A stretch of 64,000 nucleotides of DNA, taken from positions 682,001-746,000 of the forward strand of contig OW203991.1 of the NCBI GenBank assembly GCA_934047225.1. Reading direction: 5' to 3'. The position numbers and the translations under genes are program-made. The first letter of the stretch is position 1. Each line of letters opens with the position of its first letter. The DNA is from Ypsolopha sequella. Its lineage: Eukaryota; Arthropoda; Insecta; Lepidoptera; Ypsolophidae. The notes under the pieces are model-generated. The model saw only the letters and a program-made list of their open reading frames with translations. It ran no database searches and was not told the DNA's origin. Positions 25,201-40,200 of this stretch are shown one piece after another.

Positions 25201-28200
25201 GTAGTTACCTCTAGATTGGCGGCTGTTAGTGGGGCTATTACATTCAGTCGTTACGTTGTAGTTACCTCAAGATTGGCGGCTGTTAGTGGGGCTATTACAT
25301 TCAGTCGTTACGTTGTAGTTACCTCTAGATTGGCGGCTGTTAGTGGGGCTATTACATTCAGTCGTTACGTTGTAGTTACCTCAAGATTGGCGGCTGTTAG
25401 TGGGGCTATTACATTCAGTCGTTACGTTGTAGTTACCTCAAGATTGGCGGCTGTTATGGGGCTATTACATTCAGTCGCTACGTTGTAGTTACCTCAAGAT
25501 TGGCGGCTGTTAGTGGGGCTATTACATTCAGTAGTTACGTTGTAGTTACCTCAAGATTGGCGGCTGTTAGTGGGGCTATTACATTCAGTCGTTACGTTGT
25601 AGTTACCTCTAGATTGGCGGCTGTTAGTGGGGCTATTACATTCAGTCGTTACGTTGTAGTTACCTCAAGATTGGCGGCTGTTAGTGGGGCTATTACATTC
25701 AGTCGTTACGTTGTAGTTACCTCTAGATTGGTGGCTGTTAGTGGGGCTATTACATTTAGACGTTACGTTCTAGTTTTATTCACACATGATTCAAACTTCA
25801 CGAACGGCACACACATATAATACAAGACAAGACAAATACTCTTTATTGTACACTAAAATAAATAAAACAGGTAAAAGAACAAACTTATAAAAGAAGGTAA
25901 CAATTGGCGGCCTTATCACTTATAGCGATTTCTCCCGGACAACCTTTGGGTGGAAATTAATTGTTGGAAAAAATAATGCGAAGGTGATGCACAAAATAAA
26001 TAATAATTATTAAATGGATAGCAAATACCTAAAATAAATACACAAGTATAACATTGTACATACAATCACTTAGAATACAATAAATATATTATAACAAAAA
26101 ATAATAATATAATACGAAAACCAAAAGTAAATAAATATTAGTAGCAGAAGTAGAGATTTAAGAAACATTTACGAAGAAAGAAAAAGATCCTTAAGTAATC
26201 TTTTGAAGACAGGCAACAAGGGAGCACGCTTAATAGCGATTGGCAACTTATTTCACAATATGACAGCTTTAACAGCAAAAGAATTACAATACAATTTTGT
26301 ATACAATATACAAATACAATTTTGTATTGTGGGATGGAGTTGCTAAAAGCAAATTTTCCGAGGACCGTAGAGTACGGTCATGAGTAGAGTGCAGGAATTT
26401 AAAGTAATCTTTAAGATATGATGGAGTTGAAGGATTGAACAGTACAGAATAAAGAAGAAGAATTGGGAGCCACTGAAGTTGTGACCTAAAATCAGAAATG
26501 TGGTCAAATTTACGAGGACCGAAAATAAACCTTATAGCGAAGTTTTGGAGGCGTTCAAGCTTATCCAGCTGTTCTGAAGTTAAATCTAGATAACAAACGT
26601 AATCAGGGATGAGCAAAACAAGGGATGTAGCAAGCGCAATTTTAGTGGCTGTTGGGAGGAGATTTTTGAGTCTTCTTAAGGATCCTGCAGCGGCAAACAT
26701 CTTCCGGCTAACTTGTTCCTTTTGGGATTTCCAAGATAAGTAACTATCGATGAAGATGCCTAGATTCTTCACCGTACTTCTGAATGGAATTTGTATCCCA
26801 TCAAACATTATTGGAGGCAAAAGTTGCCAGTCGACTCGAGATATAAAGTACGGGCTACCTAAGTACCTACTATTATAACCTGTGTTTTGGTAGGATTGAG
26901 TTAAAGTCCAAATTGTTCACTCCATTTAAATACACGAGCAAGATCTGAATTAGTAGTGGAAACTGCATTTGGTAGTTCATCAAATTTAGCCTTGAGTATA
27001 AATTTGGAGATCATATGCATAAAGGTGGTAGGAAGAAGAGATAAGATCAGAGATATTATTAATAAAGATAGCAAAAAGAAGTGGAGACAAGACGCTACCT
27101 TGCGGAACACCGGCAGCAGTATATTCGGACAGTGAATCATCAATACGAATGCGCTGCCGGCGTCCATGTAAGTTACTAAGAAACCATTCAATTACCGTTG
27201 GAAATATGTTAAGAGAACGTAATGTCCACAGAAGAATGTCGAAGTCAACAGTGTTAAATGCATTGCTAAAATCCAACAATGTTAGGACGGTAAGTTTACC
27301 TGTGTCCTTGTCCAACCTAATATCATCGGTAATCTTTATTTATTGACCTGTTGTGCTACTGTGACCAGGACGGGAACCAGATTGGAGAGGACTTAGGAGC
27401 TTGTTTTTGGATACGCATACACTCAGCTGATGATGAAGAACATGTTCCAGGACCTTAGATAGGAATGGGAGTATGGATATGGGGCGATATTCAGAAAAAG
27501 AGGTTGGGTTGGCTTTCTTTGGCAAGGGAGTGATCTGTGCATCTTTCCAAATAGTTAGAAAGACACTGGACGAAACGGATTTGTTAGGGATATTTGTGAT
27601 TATGGGAATAAGGATGTCAAGGTTGGGAATAATCATGTTACAACTGATACAGTCACTTCCCACTACATTCGACGTTATTGATAAAATTTGTTTCTTAACA
27701 TCACAATCGGTAAATTGACTAAAATTAAATGGAGGATGGTCGGGTGTTGTAATAGAGGAAAGATGAGATTCAATGTATTAATTTTCGTTCCAATTATCAT
27801 GAATTTTTTAGACAAAAACTTCGACTTCGAAAATACGGCTTATTAAACCTAAATCTCGAAATAGTTTTCAAATTAACAAACCTTAATATAATATAATTTA
27901 ATCTATGCAAATTGGCCAATTATGATATATAATCGAAATTTTTTTCATATTTTTTGGTCGACCAGTTTCGGAGATAAGGGGGGACGATGACATACATATT
28001 TTTGTGGTTTTTTAAAGATTTCTCGAAACCAGTGCCAGTAAATATATTAAAAGTATATATTTTTACAATCAGCTTTTTAATATCTAGAATTTGATACCCA
28101 TATTGTATTTTTAGGATAATATTTTTATTTTTCTTACTTTTGTTTTGGAAATATTTTGAACAATTTCAAATTTTTCATATTTTTTTACACCATGATATAT

Positions 28201-31200
28201 GGCCAAATGAATGCTATTTTTGCGCCAAATTTCATGTCTTTATCTCTAACGGTGCTAAAGTTATGAGGCTGTGACATACGGACAGACGCACAACGGAGTC
28301 TCACCATAAAGGTTCCTTTTGTACCTTTTAGGTACGAAACCCTAAAAACATGAGAAAACATCGTAACAACATGAATCAAGGACCCAGACCGACGAGGTGT
28401 TCCCAAGTGTTAATTGTTAAATGCAAGTCACAGTCCACACTCGGCACACCCGCTTTTTACCTACAAAAGACACTTTACCTCGGGAAATACTATAAAATTA
28501 ATGGTCCAAAATAATATATTGACAAATTTGATAGGACTAGACAAAAATTTAACAAACGCGGGCGATGCCGCGGGCAAAAGCTAGTGATCAATAAATAAAA
28601 AAGGCCCAATATATAGTGTCTATAAGAAGTTTACTAAGGTTTCGTTAAAATGTACCTCTCCTTGAGTTAATTGAGTTCATCGTGCTACTTGCAACAATAT
28701 AATTAGCTACATACTTAATAATTGCTTTGATAGATTTAGATCATGCAAAGATGCCACTCAAACTGTTAATGTGTTCGTTTAAAGGTGTGTATATAGCGAC
28801 ACGAGTACAGGTGTAGTACAACATCTAGTCAAAGTCGTGCTAGTTTCCAGTCGTGATAGACTTTGGGTCTCTCTAATTTGTCTATGAGTTAAATATCTGG
28901 ACATGATCGCGCCAGGAGTGAAGCTGATTTGTCTGGCGCTTTTCACAGCGTTGAATTTCGTTCCTATGCCGGAGTGGCCACGGCAAGCACGTCTGAGAGG
29001 TATGCGTACAAATATTAGTTAATAAACCTATGACATTAATGTACCCAAAGCTTTCTTGTGTCCTTGACGGCAGATGTAGGTCAGTTGGTAAAGTACCGGG
29101 CTCTCAACCTAGAAATACGGGTTTAAACCAAACCAATTGGTTTTTGGAGTTCCATACCCGAAGTGTGCTAAGCGGGACCCTATTGCTGAGCCTAGTCTGT
29201 CTGTCTGTCCGTTCGTCTGTCACAGGGGTCTACAGCTTCAGCCGTTATACACAATACGTTTAAACTATTTGTATTTTTCGTTTCTTTATTTAATTAAAGT
29301 ATACGCTTACTTTTTAACTTCATACACATTTGTTGTAACAAATAATATTATAATAAAAAAAAGACATGATCTTGCTTAGTTAAATGGCATGTTTCACGAA
29401 ATCACATACAAATTTATTCCTAAAGTATAGTGATAGATACAATTTTAATACTAGATACCCAAACAAACTAATAACTCCTAAATGCAGAACGGAATTTTGC
29501 CAAAGAACCACATATTTTATGCAAATAAAGATTTTTAATAAGTTACCAGACAGTCTCAAAGAAAAGCCCTACAATTTATTTAAGAAACTGTTATTTAATT
29601 ATTTATCATAGCAATGTTTCTATGACATTAAAGATTTTTTGAATTTAAGTACTGTTGTAATATAGCAAATTTATAGTTACTTAGAAATTAGTGATGTTAT
29701 TATAGAAACTTTATGAATAGATATTATAAAATGTATACCTAATCTAAAATTTGCATGCCTGAATAAGGTAAACTGTGCTGAACAAATTTTGTGTACCTCA
29801 CCATCTTTATGTATACCACAATTTATGCAAATAAATTTTTTCTTTCTTTCTTTCTTTCTTGCCCTTCTTAGCAAGACTAATCGAATGGATGCAGTTAGGC
29901 ATATATTTGGTATATGTATTGCTATTCCTTATTCCTATATTTTTATTTTAATCAAGTATATTATTTTATTAAATTTAAGTAAACCTTACCTTTATTATTG
30001 TTTGTGTAATTCCCCATATTATTATTTATTACAGAAACCTAAATAAGACACATTTAATTACATTACATTAAAACAGACTTTTAATAAGTGTATCTGATAT
30101 ACCTACATTACATAATAGCAGGCTTTTTGACCGTACGACAGATCTTCCTGTTAAAAGCTTCGTTGGCAACTCACCGCAAAATTATATCGTCTCCAGATTA
30201 TCCATCATTGCTGAAAAAAAGAGTATTCCATACCCCTTCTATTTTAGTAAAAACCACCTTTGCACAACATTTTTCAAAATATCTGTTCCCTTTTATCTAC
30301 AACAGGGTAGTAAAACTCTGCGATATTAAAAATTCTTCTTTAAGAGAAGCAAACACTACCATCCAAACATGGCTTAAAACACTGTCCTACGATGCTACAG
30401 AAGATATTCTTAAAAAGCCTACATAGTATGACAATACAACCCTATCAACTGTTAAGCTGTGCTATACATAAACAAATTATATCTAACAAGAAACATAATA
30501 ATATAAAACGTTAAAATATAAATATATATATATATATTTTTTTTTTATCTATTGTATCATATTTATATATTATACTATATATCACTTTATAAATCATTAT
30601 GTCACCAAATCTTTGTTCAAAACATACATACAAATACCCTTGTACACACCCTTTCACACCCTCTCCCTCACCCTTACACTTATCATATTTTCTACATACA
30701 CATTAAATAATTAAAATCACTGTAATCATAACAATCAGTTAAACTGATCTATAGTCAATACAATTACAAATGTAGTTCTATTAGGCCCCCGCGGTTCAGG
30801 CTCGACCTAGTTTTGGGGACCACTGTTAATGTACCGAACTTTAATTAAGTTAAAGATCTAATGTAATTTTCTTTTTGGTAAATAAACTTATTCTTATTCT
30901 TATTATTATAAGTAAACATATCTCATTTCATATTTCACTATTAGGGCTACTTATTAAAAAAAAAATGAAACCCAAGGGGGATTCCATACAAAAAGCCTTG
31001 AAAAAGTAGCGTTTTTATACGTTATCATGTCCCCCTCTTATCTCTGAAGCAAGAAGACTGAAAAATATGAAAAAAATCAAGGTTCTCACGTAAAGATTAC
31101 AGGAAAAATGTAACGGTTAAGATATTAGGGTTCCGTATTCAGCGGGAGCCGCGAATTGTTTGTCAGGCGCTATGTTTTAACGGCTTGTTTGTGTTGCCTA

Positions 31201-34200
31201 ATGTTGCTATGACTTCTATATTGTTGTAATACACCATGTTTTTCGGATTTTGTACTCGTATTGTGTGATGGTACGGAACCTTTTGTGCGCAAGTCCGACT
31301 CGCACTTAGCCAAATTATTATTATTCGGATATTATGTGCATCGTTGTAATCAACCGTACAATGTTCTACGTTGCGGCCCAGTTGTGTCAAGCATGTGCGT
31401 AATGTATTATTCATTAACCTACGTAGAGATCACAGCTAGAAAAATATATTTTATCTAGAATCAATTACCTTAAAACTGCCAGTCTGTTTCCACTTATTAC
31501 ACAACTCCACTACATTCACCTACAACAACCATCGTACGTCCAGACCTGATCATCTGGACCTACATCAATTGGTCCTTCGAGCCGGATATGTACCAGCGAC
31601 CTATGTATTCGTACACTTTATTTAATTAAAGTATAGGTTTACTTTTTAACTATGGGAAAAGAAAGACATCCGGTACACAAGGGTAACAGATGTGATAGTG
31701 TTGCAGGCGGGGGAGGGGTTAAGCCCCCGGCACAAGGGTAACAGGTGTGAGAGTCGACCCTGGTACATAAGGGTAACAGGTGTGAGAGTCGACCCTGGTA
31801 CACAAGGGTAACAGGTGTGAGAGTCGACCTTGGTACACAAGGGTAACAGGTGTGAGAGTGTTGCAGGCGGGGAGGTGTTCGACTTCGTGGTGGTCGGTGC
31901 GGGCGCTGCGGGCGCGGTGGTGGCCGCGCGTCTCTCAGAGGTCTCCAAGTGGAAGGTGTTGCTCATCGAGGCCGGAGGGGACCCGCCGGTCCAGAGTGTT
32001 GTGAGTACTACATACATATACTCACACCACCTGTCTCCCAGAGGGGTGGGTAGAGACAACACACCACTGTCTGCTACGATCCCGACGTTTCTTCCATTTT
32101 TATCATTTGAGTCATACAAGCTCTTCTATTCAGAGTTCTTTTCAATTGTCTTTTCTTCAGTACGACGGTAACTTTCAAGGCTCAGAATCCAGAGATCGTG
32201 GGTTCAATATTTATTTGAAAGCATACAATAAAAGCCATTTCTTTGCCACAAATGAACACCATTTTTATAAAAACTAAGCACCCAATAAAACACATGAATA
32301 AATAATCGGCCTAAGGCTCGATTAAAAAGCCGTCGATTTTCAGCCTTAGCCTGTACCTCATAAAGGAACACAAAAACAACATAATTATAAAACAAAAATA
32401 AAACTAATATTAAGTACATCAAAACACACTGAGATAAAATTAAAAAAATATCTACCTTATACGTAATGGGACCCTAATATGCCATAAGCCTGCCAATAAG
32501 TAGCAGTAGGATGGTAAACCGTTGCGTTGCTTCACTCAATGGTATTTGTTAACGGAGGACGGCTGTTACCCCAGGAGATAAATCTCAGTTTCTAGCACCT
32601 ACATACATACCAGTACCTCCAAGTTAAAAATAACATGCAACAGTACCAACATGGCTTCCTGTGAGATCACATTTACTTTGATAGCAAAGAAACTGCTGCC
32701 TGCGATAGGTGAAGGTCGAGGTTCAAACGTAGAAGGGTTAATCAACCTTTTTTCCCACATTGCTTGTTACTTTAAAAAAGTAAGTCTAATAAGTCTAACG
32801 CGTATCTCTTTTGCTAAATATAAGAATGTTAGATAAACAGATCATTTGTTTTTTAATTGGCTGTATGGCGCATGCGTCATCAGTTCCACATGCTTCCGTT
32901 ACCTTAGCGGAATGTGAGGACGCGTTATTGTGGTGAAGGACGACATTGCTTCGAGGACGCTTTACGCGAACTTTTTCCAAGACTTTGGGCAAGCAAGTGC
33001 TGACTTACCAATTTGCAGTCACTGTCCTTTGGTCTTGAAGCGACAGTTGTGTAATGTCTGTCAATGTCTTGGTTTGCCGAAAAGAGAAGCAACCATTTTC
33101 TTACCAATGCTTCAACTGTTCTTAAATTTTATCGGCAAGCTTTCAAAAGTTAAGACCCATTCTGCCGACTGGCTTTTTCTTTCTGGTTCAAAGCAGTACA
33201 CCCAGGTTTCATCATCTGCCGTACGGTATCAGTTGTCGTACGGTATCAATATTGGACTCTGTAACCGCAGTCGCCGGCCGACCTTTATGTACATCGTCAT
33301 GGAGATTATCACGTCCACGTCTAAATTCTCCGAACCACGAATACACAGAGCTGCGACATGGGGCTTCATCACCAAATGCTAATTGAAGTCTCTGGCAACT
33401 CTCTTGTTGTCTTAAGCTACATCGAAAATCGTAAAAAAACATTGAGTGAAAATGTTCACGAGTTAAATTCGTTGTAATAACGACACACAATTTTGTAAAG
33501 GACGCCACAATGAAAAAACAAATGACAGTTTCGCAAATTAAAAAGTAACATGTTCCCAAAGAGTTCGATTTTTGAATTCCGTAATTGCTTTTTTTTGTAA
33601 GCGACCAGTTCCAGAAACTTTCAGTACGCCCCACGTGCTTTCAGTATACCGTCTGTGCGAGCGCGCTTCATCCTAGCTCTTATCGACATTTACCACCAGG
33701 TGCGGTGGAGGACTAGCGTAAGCACATAGGCGTAAAAAAACACGGCCGTTGCGCCGGTCTTTTTTTTTTTTCAGCTCGACCCTGGAGCCGCTGCCGTGTC
33801 TACATTAAACGCTTCGGAGCGCATCTAACCATATATTTAATGACGTAATAACTTCGTTTCTGTGTAAGCCGCTATAATAGTATCGATTGGGTAATTAAGA
33901 TATCCTTAATTATGTTTCAATATTTATGAGGAATTATACAAAGCATTTTTTAAAGATATTTTGTTGGTTACAATCAAGGTTGTTGGTTTTTACAATGTAA
34001 GAAGAAATAAGATATTACGAGTGTGTAAAGTGAACATACTAACTTTATAATAAAGTGTTGTAAGTCATGTCTAGTGCATGTTCCATGTTAATTCCGAACC
34101 AACAGTCGCAACGACCTCTTTTCCTTCTGACAACTATGCTGTTTTTCCATACCAGCTTATTGTAAATCTGTATGGTGTCTCATACACTTTCATAGTAATT

Positions 34201-37200
34201 CGCTCGCCAACAACACACTATCTATCGTCTTGCCCTTACAACGCGGCGCTTTCGTCTGAGAAGGCCTTTAATGGTCGCTGGCCATTTCGTTATATCTGAA
34301 AAGCAGAGCTATGTCAGCAAATCAACGGGCTTAAAACAGCGTAGCAAGTTGCTATTAGCAACCATGTTTAGTGCTTCCTCCCCCTTTCTGCTAATTTAAG
34401 AGAAATATTCAAAACTGGTCGATACGAGGATCAATCACACAGCAATCCTGTACATATATATATATATATATATATATTTTGCTTTTTTGACGTTAGTCTA
34501 TTACGAGTTATTTGACGCATGTTTAAAAAAAAATCCTCCAGGAAACTACCTGGAGGAAATAACTTGGTATGTTTTGAAAATAGTTTTTTGTTTTTTAAAC
34601 TACATGTGGCAAAAATATCATGATGTTATAATTTAACAATCAGCTTATGACGCCTATTTATTTGACACCCCACAAATGGTTTAAAGAAATATTTAAGTGT
34701 CCATACAAAAATATTACGATGTCATCAGCCATACGCAAAACTTGCGAAAGAATGACCGTAGAATGTTTTTATTGATCGAATGGAACCACTGGTATCTTTT
34801 CTTTGTTAACTTTGCAACGGGAATCACAATGCCCCCAAATATGAATCATAATTAAAATAAGAGAATTGCAATTTTTCCCTCAAGGTCCCCGGCCTGATGT
34901 CCGAGCTAGTGCGGTCACAGTACGATTGGGACTACTACGCACAAGACGACGGACGCACCGGGCGCGCACAGAAGATACCAGGCCGATACCCCATCACTAA
35001 GGGCAAGGTGCTGGGCGGCTCCTCCAGTATCAACACTATGATCTATATCAGGTGAGTGTTCCTCGGTACGTCGTAGACAAGCTAAATGTCAGAGCTGGTA
35101 CCGACTAGCGACCGCGCCCATATGATACTCGCCGGATACCTTACGTGAAGTTCAAAAAGTAGCTAATAAGCACAGTTTCAAGCTTTGGACAGCTGCACCT
35201 CCAGATAAAGTAACACCTGGATTCACCGTTCGCGTCTCAAAAACGGCCCACAGGTTGAATGCTAAAATACATTTTAAGCATGCATTCGCGTAATTCAGTT
35301 TTCAATCTTAACCAGTTGTGATAAAATTGAATTTGATACAAAAGAATAACCACCGGACTCTTCTACATTGCGTGTAACGAACATGAGGAAAGATTTTTTT
35401 CAAGTATATTTTGAATGAAGTGGGTCATGTAAGAGTAAAAATCGATGGCTGCATCAAACAAAACCAAGTGAACATCCTTAATGTTAAAGTGCATTAAAAT
35501 CAATAAGAAACAAGTAACTACGAGTTTTTGATACACTAACTAGTGATGCACATAGAAACGCTCACGAGGGCGCTGTGTACATTTAACGCCTTGTTCTAAG
35601 GAATAGAGATGGTGCTATGCTGGCTAAAGCAAGTGTAGCCTCAGACATTAAGAAATACACCGGTGTTATTAACTAAGATTTTATTGTTTATAGCTAACTC
35701 TATCGCTTGGGAAACTAAATATTATAAAAATGCATTGCAAGATATAACAATCAATCAGAAACAAATTCTCCGAGAAAAATAAACTTCTAGAGTGAACAAC
35801 TTGTCCAAAAAAAGCAATCCAATTATACATTTTTGTTGCAGAGGAAACCCAAAAGACTATGACGAATGGGCAGCCTTGGGAAACCATGGGTGGGACTGGA
35901 AAAGCGTCTTCCCCTACTTCCTGAAGAGTGAAAACCTTCAAAGCGAAGTGATTCTGAGCAGCCCAGATGACGCCAAGTACCACAGTACTGAAGGGCCTAT
36001 GATGGTCACACGACCGAGAAGCATCGACCCTGATGTTAACACTAAATATGATATATTAATGGAATCCATGGCAGAGATCGGTATTGAGCCGATCGTAGAC
36101 GCCAATGGCCCCTCTCAGTTCGGCATAACAGTCACAACGTTCATGGAATCCTTACCGCCGAGCATTCGACAGAGCACGGCACAATCTTTCTTGGTCCCCG
36201 CAAATCGTAGAAAGAACTTATACGTTCTGAAAAACGCGTTGGCTACCAAAATATTGATTGATGAACAGAACAACGCGAATGGCGTAGAAGTCTACGTTGA
36301 TGGAAAGCTACTGAACTTCTACGCTAAGAAAGAAGTGATAGTTTCAGCAGGAACAATTGCGACTCCTAAGCTGCTTGTAGCGTCTGGCATCGGACCTGAA
36401 CATGAATTGAAAGATTTGGGTATAGAATGTGTGTCTGATCTGCCAGTCGGGACAGAATATCAAGGGCATTTCCAGGTGCCTGTTGCCATAATTGGCGAAC
36501 ACCATTCAAACAAAAGGAATAAGGGACCTTGTCCGTTGTCTACAGTGAATAATGTAGATCTGATGTTACAAGCCTTTTTCTCCGTGTTAAACCACACGGT
36601 ACCAGAGTTTCAAATCGTGGCTTACTACTACAACCAGTCGTCGCCTTTTTTAAAGGATATATACAGCGGCAATTTCTTTTACAACGATGCAGTGACCGAA
36701 TCAGTACTGCGAGTGAGCACCGAGCACGAAATCTTCGCCTTGAATTTCGTGAACCTTCATCCGCAGTCCAGGGGCAACATCACCTTCAAAAGCGTTAGCA
36801 TCGACGCTGATCCAATCATCTACACTAATTACTTGTCCCGTCCCCACGACATGTTTCTAACCAGAGAAGCTATAAAGTCCGTTACGTTTGATCTTCTTAA
36901 AACAAAATACTTCAAAGCGATTGGGGCATCAGTTCTGAAGTATGATTTACCCGAGTGCGAAAGTTACGAATTCCTGAGTGACGAGTACTGGGACTGTTTC
37001 CTATTGTCTATGATAGCAGCGCAGTACCACCAGACTTCGTCGTGTCCTATGGGAAAAGTGGTGGACACAAATCTGAAGGTGTACGGAGTAGACAAGCTGC
37101 GCGTGGTAGACGCGAGTGTGATGCCTACAGCCATCAGCGGTAATACTTGTGCGCCGACTATAATGATAGCTGAACGAGCTTCTGATCTTATAAAGTTCGA

Positions 37201-40200
37201 ACATCTTCGTGAATCACATTATAAGTCTCTGAAGAATTATTGGAACGAGTAAAACAGCGTTTCTGAATGAACTGTTGAAAGTTTCAATTTAGTAGATAGA
37301 TGTGAAGTTTTTTGTTATCAACCTTTGGGGCTTGGGGCTTAAAGTGTGCATTTTTGTAGAAGTGATAATTAATTAGTGTCGGAGAGTTTATTTACCCCAT
37401 AATTAGTTTTTCGTAGTGGGGATTTATGTCACAAAAACATGACAAATGATGAATGAAAAATCGCCTATTGTATTAAAAGTATCTACATACAAGCCTTCCG
37501 ACATAAGTGAATTGTTACAACTATATAATTATGTTATTATTTTTTCTTGTAACATCTATGCTTAGAAATAAATAAATAATTTAATAATTAGATTCATCAA
37601 TATTTATGTGATTTTTTTTGTTAATGATGATGCCTGCCTCTGTACATACAAGTAATCTAAAACAATAAGTTTCATAGTTAGGAGTCGACGTGGTCGCCAT
37701 GACCGAGCACGGTCCGAGTGGTTCATCATCATCATCATCATCATGAGGAGTCGACGTGGTCGCCATGACCGAGCACGGTCCGAGTGGTTCATCATCATCA
37801 TCATCATGAGGAGTCGACGTGGTCGCCATGACCGAGCACGGTCCGAGTGGTTCATCATCATCATCATCATGAGGAGTCGACGTGGTCGCCATGACCGAGC
37901 ACGGTCCGAGTGGTTCATCATCATCATCATCATGAGGAGTCGACGTGGTCGCCATGACCGAGCACGGTCCGAGTGGTTCATCATCATCATCATCATGAGG
38001 AGTCGACGTGGTCGCCATGACCGAGCACGGTCCGAGTGGTTCATCATCATCATCATCATCATGAGGAGTCGACGTGGTCGCCATGACCGAGCACGGTCCG
38101 AGTGGTTCATCATCATCATCATCATGAGGAGTCGACGTGGTCGCCATGACCGAGCACGGTCCGAGTGGTTCATCATCATCATCATCATGAGGAGTCGACG
38201 TGGTCGCCATGACCGAGCACGGTCCGAGTGGTTCATCATCATCATCATCATGAGGAGTCGACGTGGTCGCCATGACCGAGCACGGTCCGAGTGGTTCATC
38301 ATCATCATCATCATGAGGAGTCGACGTGGTCGCCATGACCGAGCACGGTCCGAGTGGTTCATCATCATCATCATCATGAGGAGTCGACGTGGTCGCCATG
38401 ACCGAGCACGGTCCGAGTGGTTCATCATCATCATCATCATGAGGAGTCGACGTGGTCGCCATGACCGAGCACGGTCCGAGTGGTTCATCATCATCATCAT
38501 CATGAGGAGTCGACGTGGTCGCCATGACCGAGCACGGTCCGAGTGGTTCATCATCATCATCATCATGAGGAGTCGACGTGGTCGCCATGACCGAGCACGG
38601 TCCGAGTGGTTCATCATCATCATCATCATGAGGAGTCGACGTGGTCGCCATGACCGAGCACGGTCCGAGTGGTTCATCATCATCATCATCATGAGGAGTC
38701 GACGTGGTCGCCATGACCGAGCACGGTCCGAGTGGTTCATCATCATCATCATCATGAGGAGTCGACGTGGTCGCCATGACCGAGCACGGTCCGAGTGGTT
38801 CATCATCATCATCATCATGAGGAGTCGACGTGGTCGCCATGACCGAGCACGGTCCGAGTGGTTCATCATCATCATCATCATGAGGAGTCGACGTGGTCGC
38901 CATGACCGAGCACGGTCCGAGTGGTTCATCATCATCATCATCATGAGGAGTCGACGTGGTCGCCATGACCGAGCACGGTCCGAGTGGTTCATCATCATCA
39001 TCATCATGAGGAGTCGACGTGGTCGCCATGACCGAGCACGGTCCGAGTGGTTCATCATCATCATCATCATGAGGAGTCGACGTGGTCGCCATGACCGAGC
39101 ACGGTCCGAGTGGTTCATCATCATCATCATCATCATGAGGAGTCGACGTAGTCGCCATGACCGAGCACGGTCCGAGTGGTTCATCATCATCATCATCATG
39201 AGGATAAAATTCACAATTTTTTTCGTAGCAGATAAAAATACATGTAAATAACAGAAATAAATTGCAAGGGCTGATTTCTACTAAACGTTAAATAAATAAT
39301 GATGTTTTACTTTTTGTTTTATTTAATTTGTTATTAAGAATGCTAATTTTTGGACAATTATACTTTATTATAAATAATAATGTGTCGATCTAAGGTAAGG
39401 CAAGTTAAACAAAGTGTTAATGTGCAGGAGGCTTTGGTTAAAGTGAAATAATGTTTGTTAAATACTCAGTTTTACTTATTTCATACTAGCATCAGTTTTA
39501 ATAAGTATTATTTTTACTATAAGGAGACAAATTCAAATTTATTATTTATTTTTATATGGCGGTACTTAAATAATGCAAGCTGTGATCACCTTAATAAGTT
39601 AGGAGTTTAGCAATAATTTAAGTTTAATATGTTTTGTTATAATTACCTTATTAACTACTGGTTATCATTAAGAAAATAAAACAAAATAAAATCAAAGAGT
39701 GGACAGCTACGGCATTGGACCTGCGATCAATGCAACTCATGTGACCTTTGTATACTCGCTTAGTCTATGATTTCTAATTAATCCTTTTTTGAATTTTCAG
39801 AGGAAATCCGAACGACTACAACGAATGGGCTGACCTTGGGTTCAGCGGTTGGGACTGGAGCAGCGTGTTCCCTTACTTCCTTAAGAGTGAAGCTCTTCAA
39901 AGTGAAGTCATCCTGAGCAATCCCGAAGACGCCAAATACCACAACACTAAAGGACCTATGATTGTCACCCGTCCCTCTAGTGTCGACCCTGATGAAAACG
40001 ATAAACTAAATATCATACTAGAGTCGATGGAAGAGATAGGTATAAAGACGGTCGTAGACGTGAATGGTCCATCTCAGTTTGGTATTTCAGTGACTCTGTA
40101 CACTGAATCTGTACCGCCCAGCGTGAGGCAGAGTACAGCACAATCTTACTTAGTCCCCGCAAACCGAAGGAAGAATTTATATGTTTTGAAGAAGGCGTAC

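Noticed and set aside
22951..25820. Open frames of 845 and 106 codons
   Set aside because: Product of the 57-bp array read antisense to DDB1; purely repetitive, broken only by a 2-bp loss in one unit.
29064..29130. Functional tRNA gene
   Set aside because: A and B boxes are recognisable but the stems do not pair well, and a SINE body follows.
31646..32119. 157-codon minus-strand frame
   Set aside because: Antisense of GMC exon 2 and its 35-bp repeats.
32930..33382. 150-codon frame on the plus strand
   Set aside because: Antisense shadow of the decayed mariner transposase on the minus strand.
37681..39203. CRISPR-like array
   Set aside because: Units are head-to-tail without unique spacers, and the DNA is eukaryotic. 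The same applies to the other arrays.
37581..39251. Open frames of 502-536 codons with poly-Ile, poly-Met or poly-Asp
   Set aside because: Shadows of the 63-bp satellite in three frames. No start context, splice signals or conserved domain.
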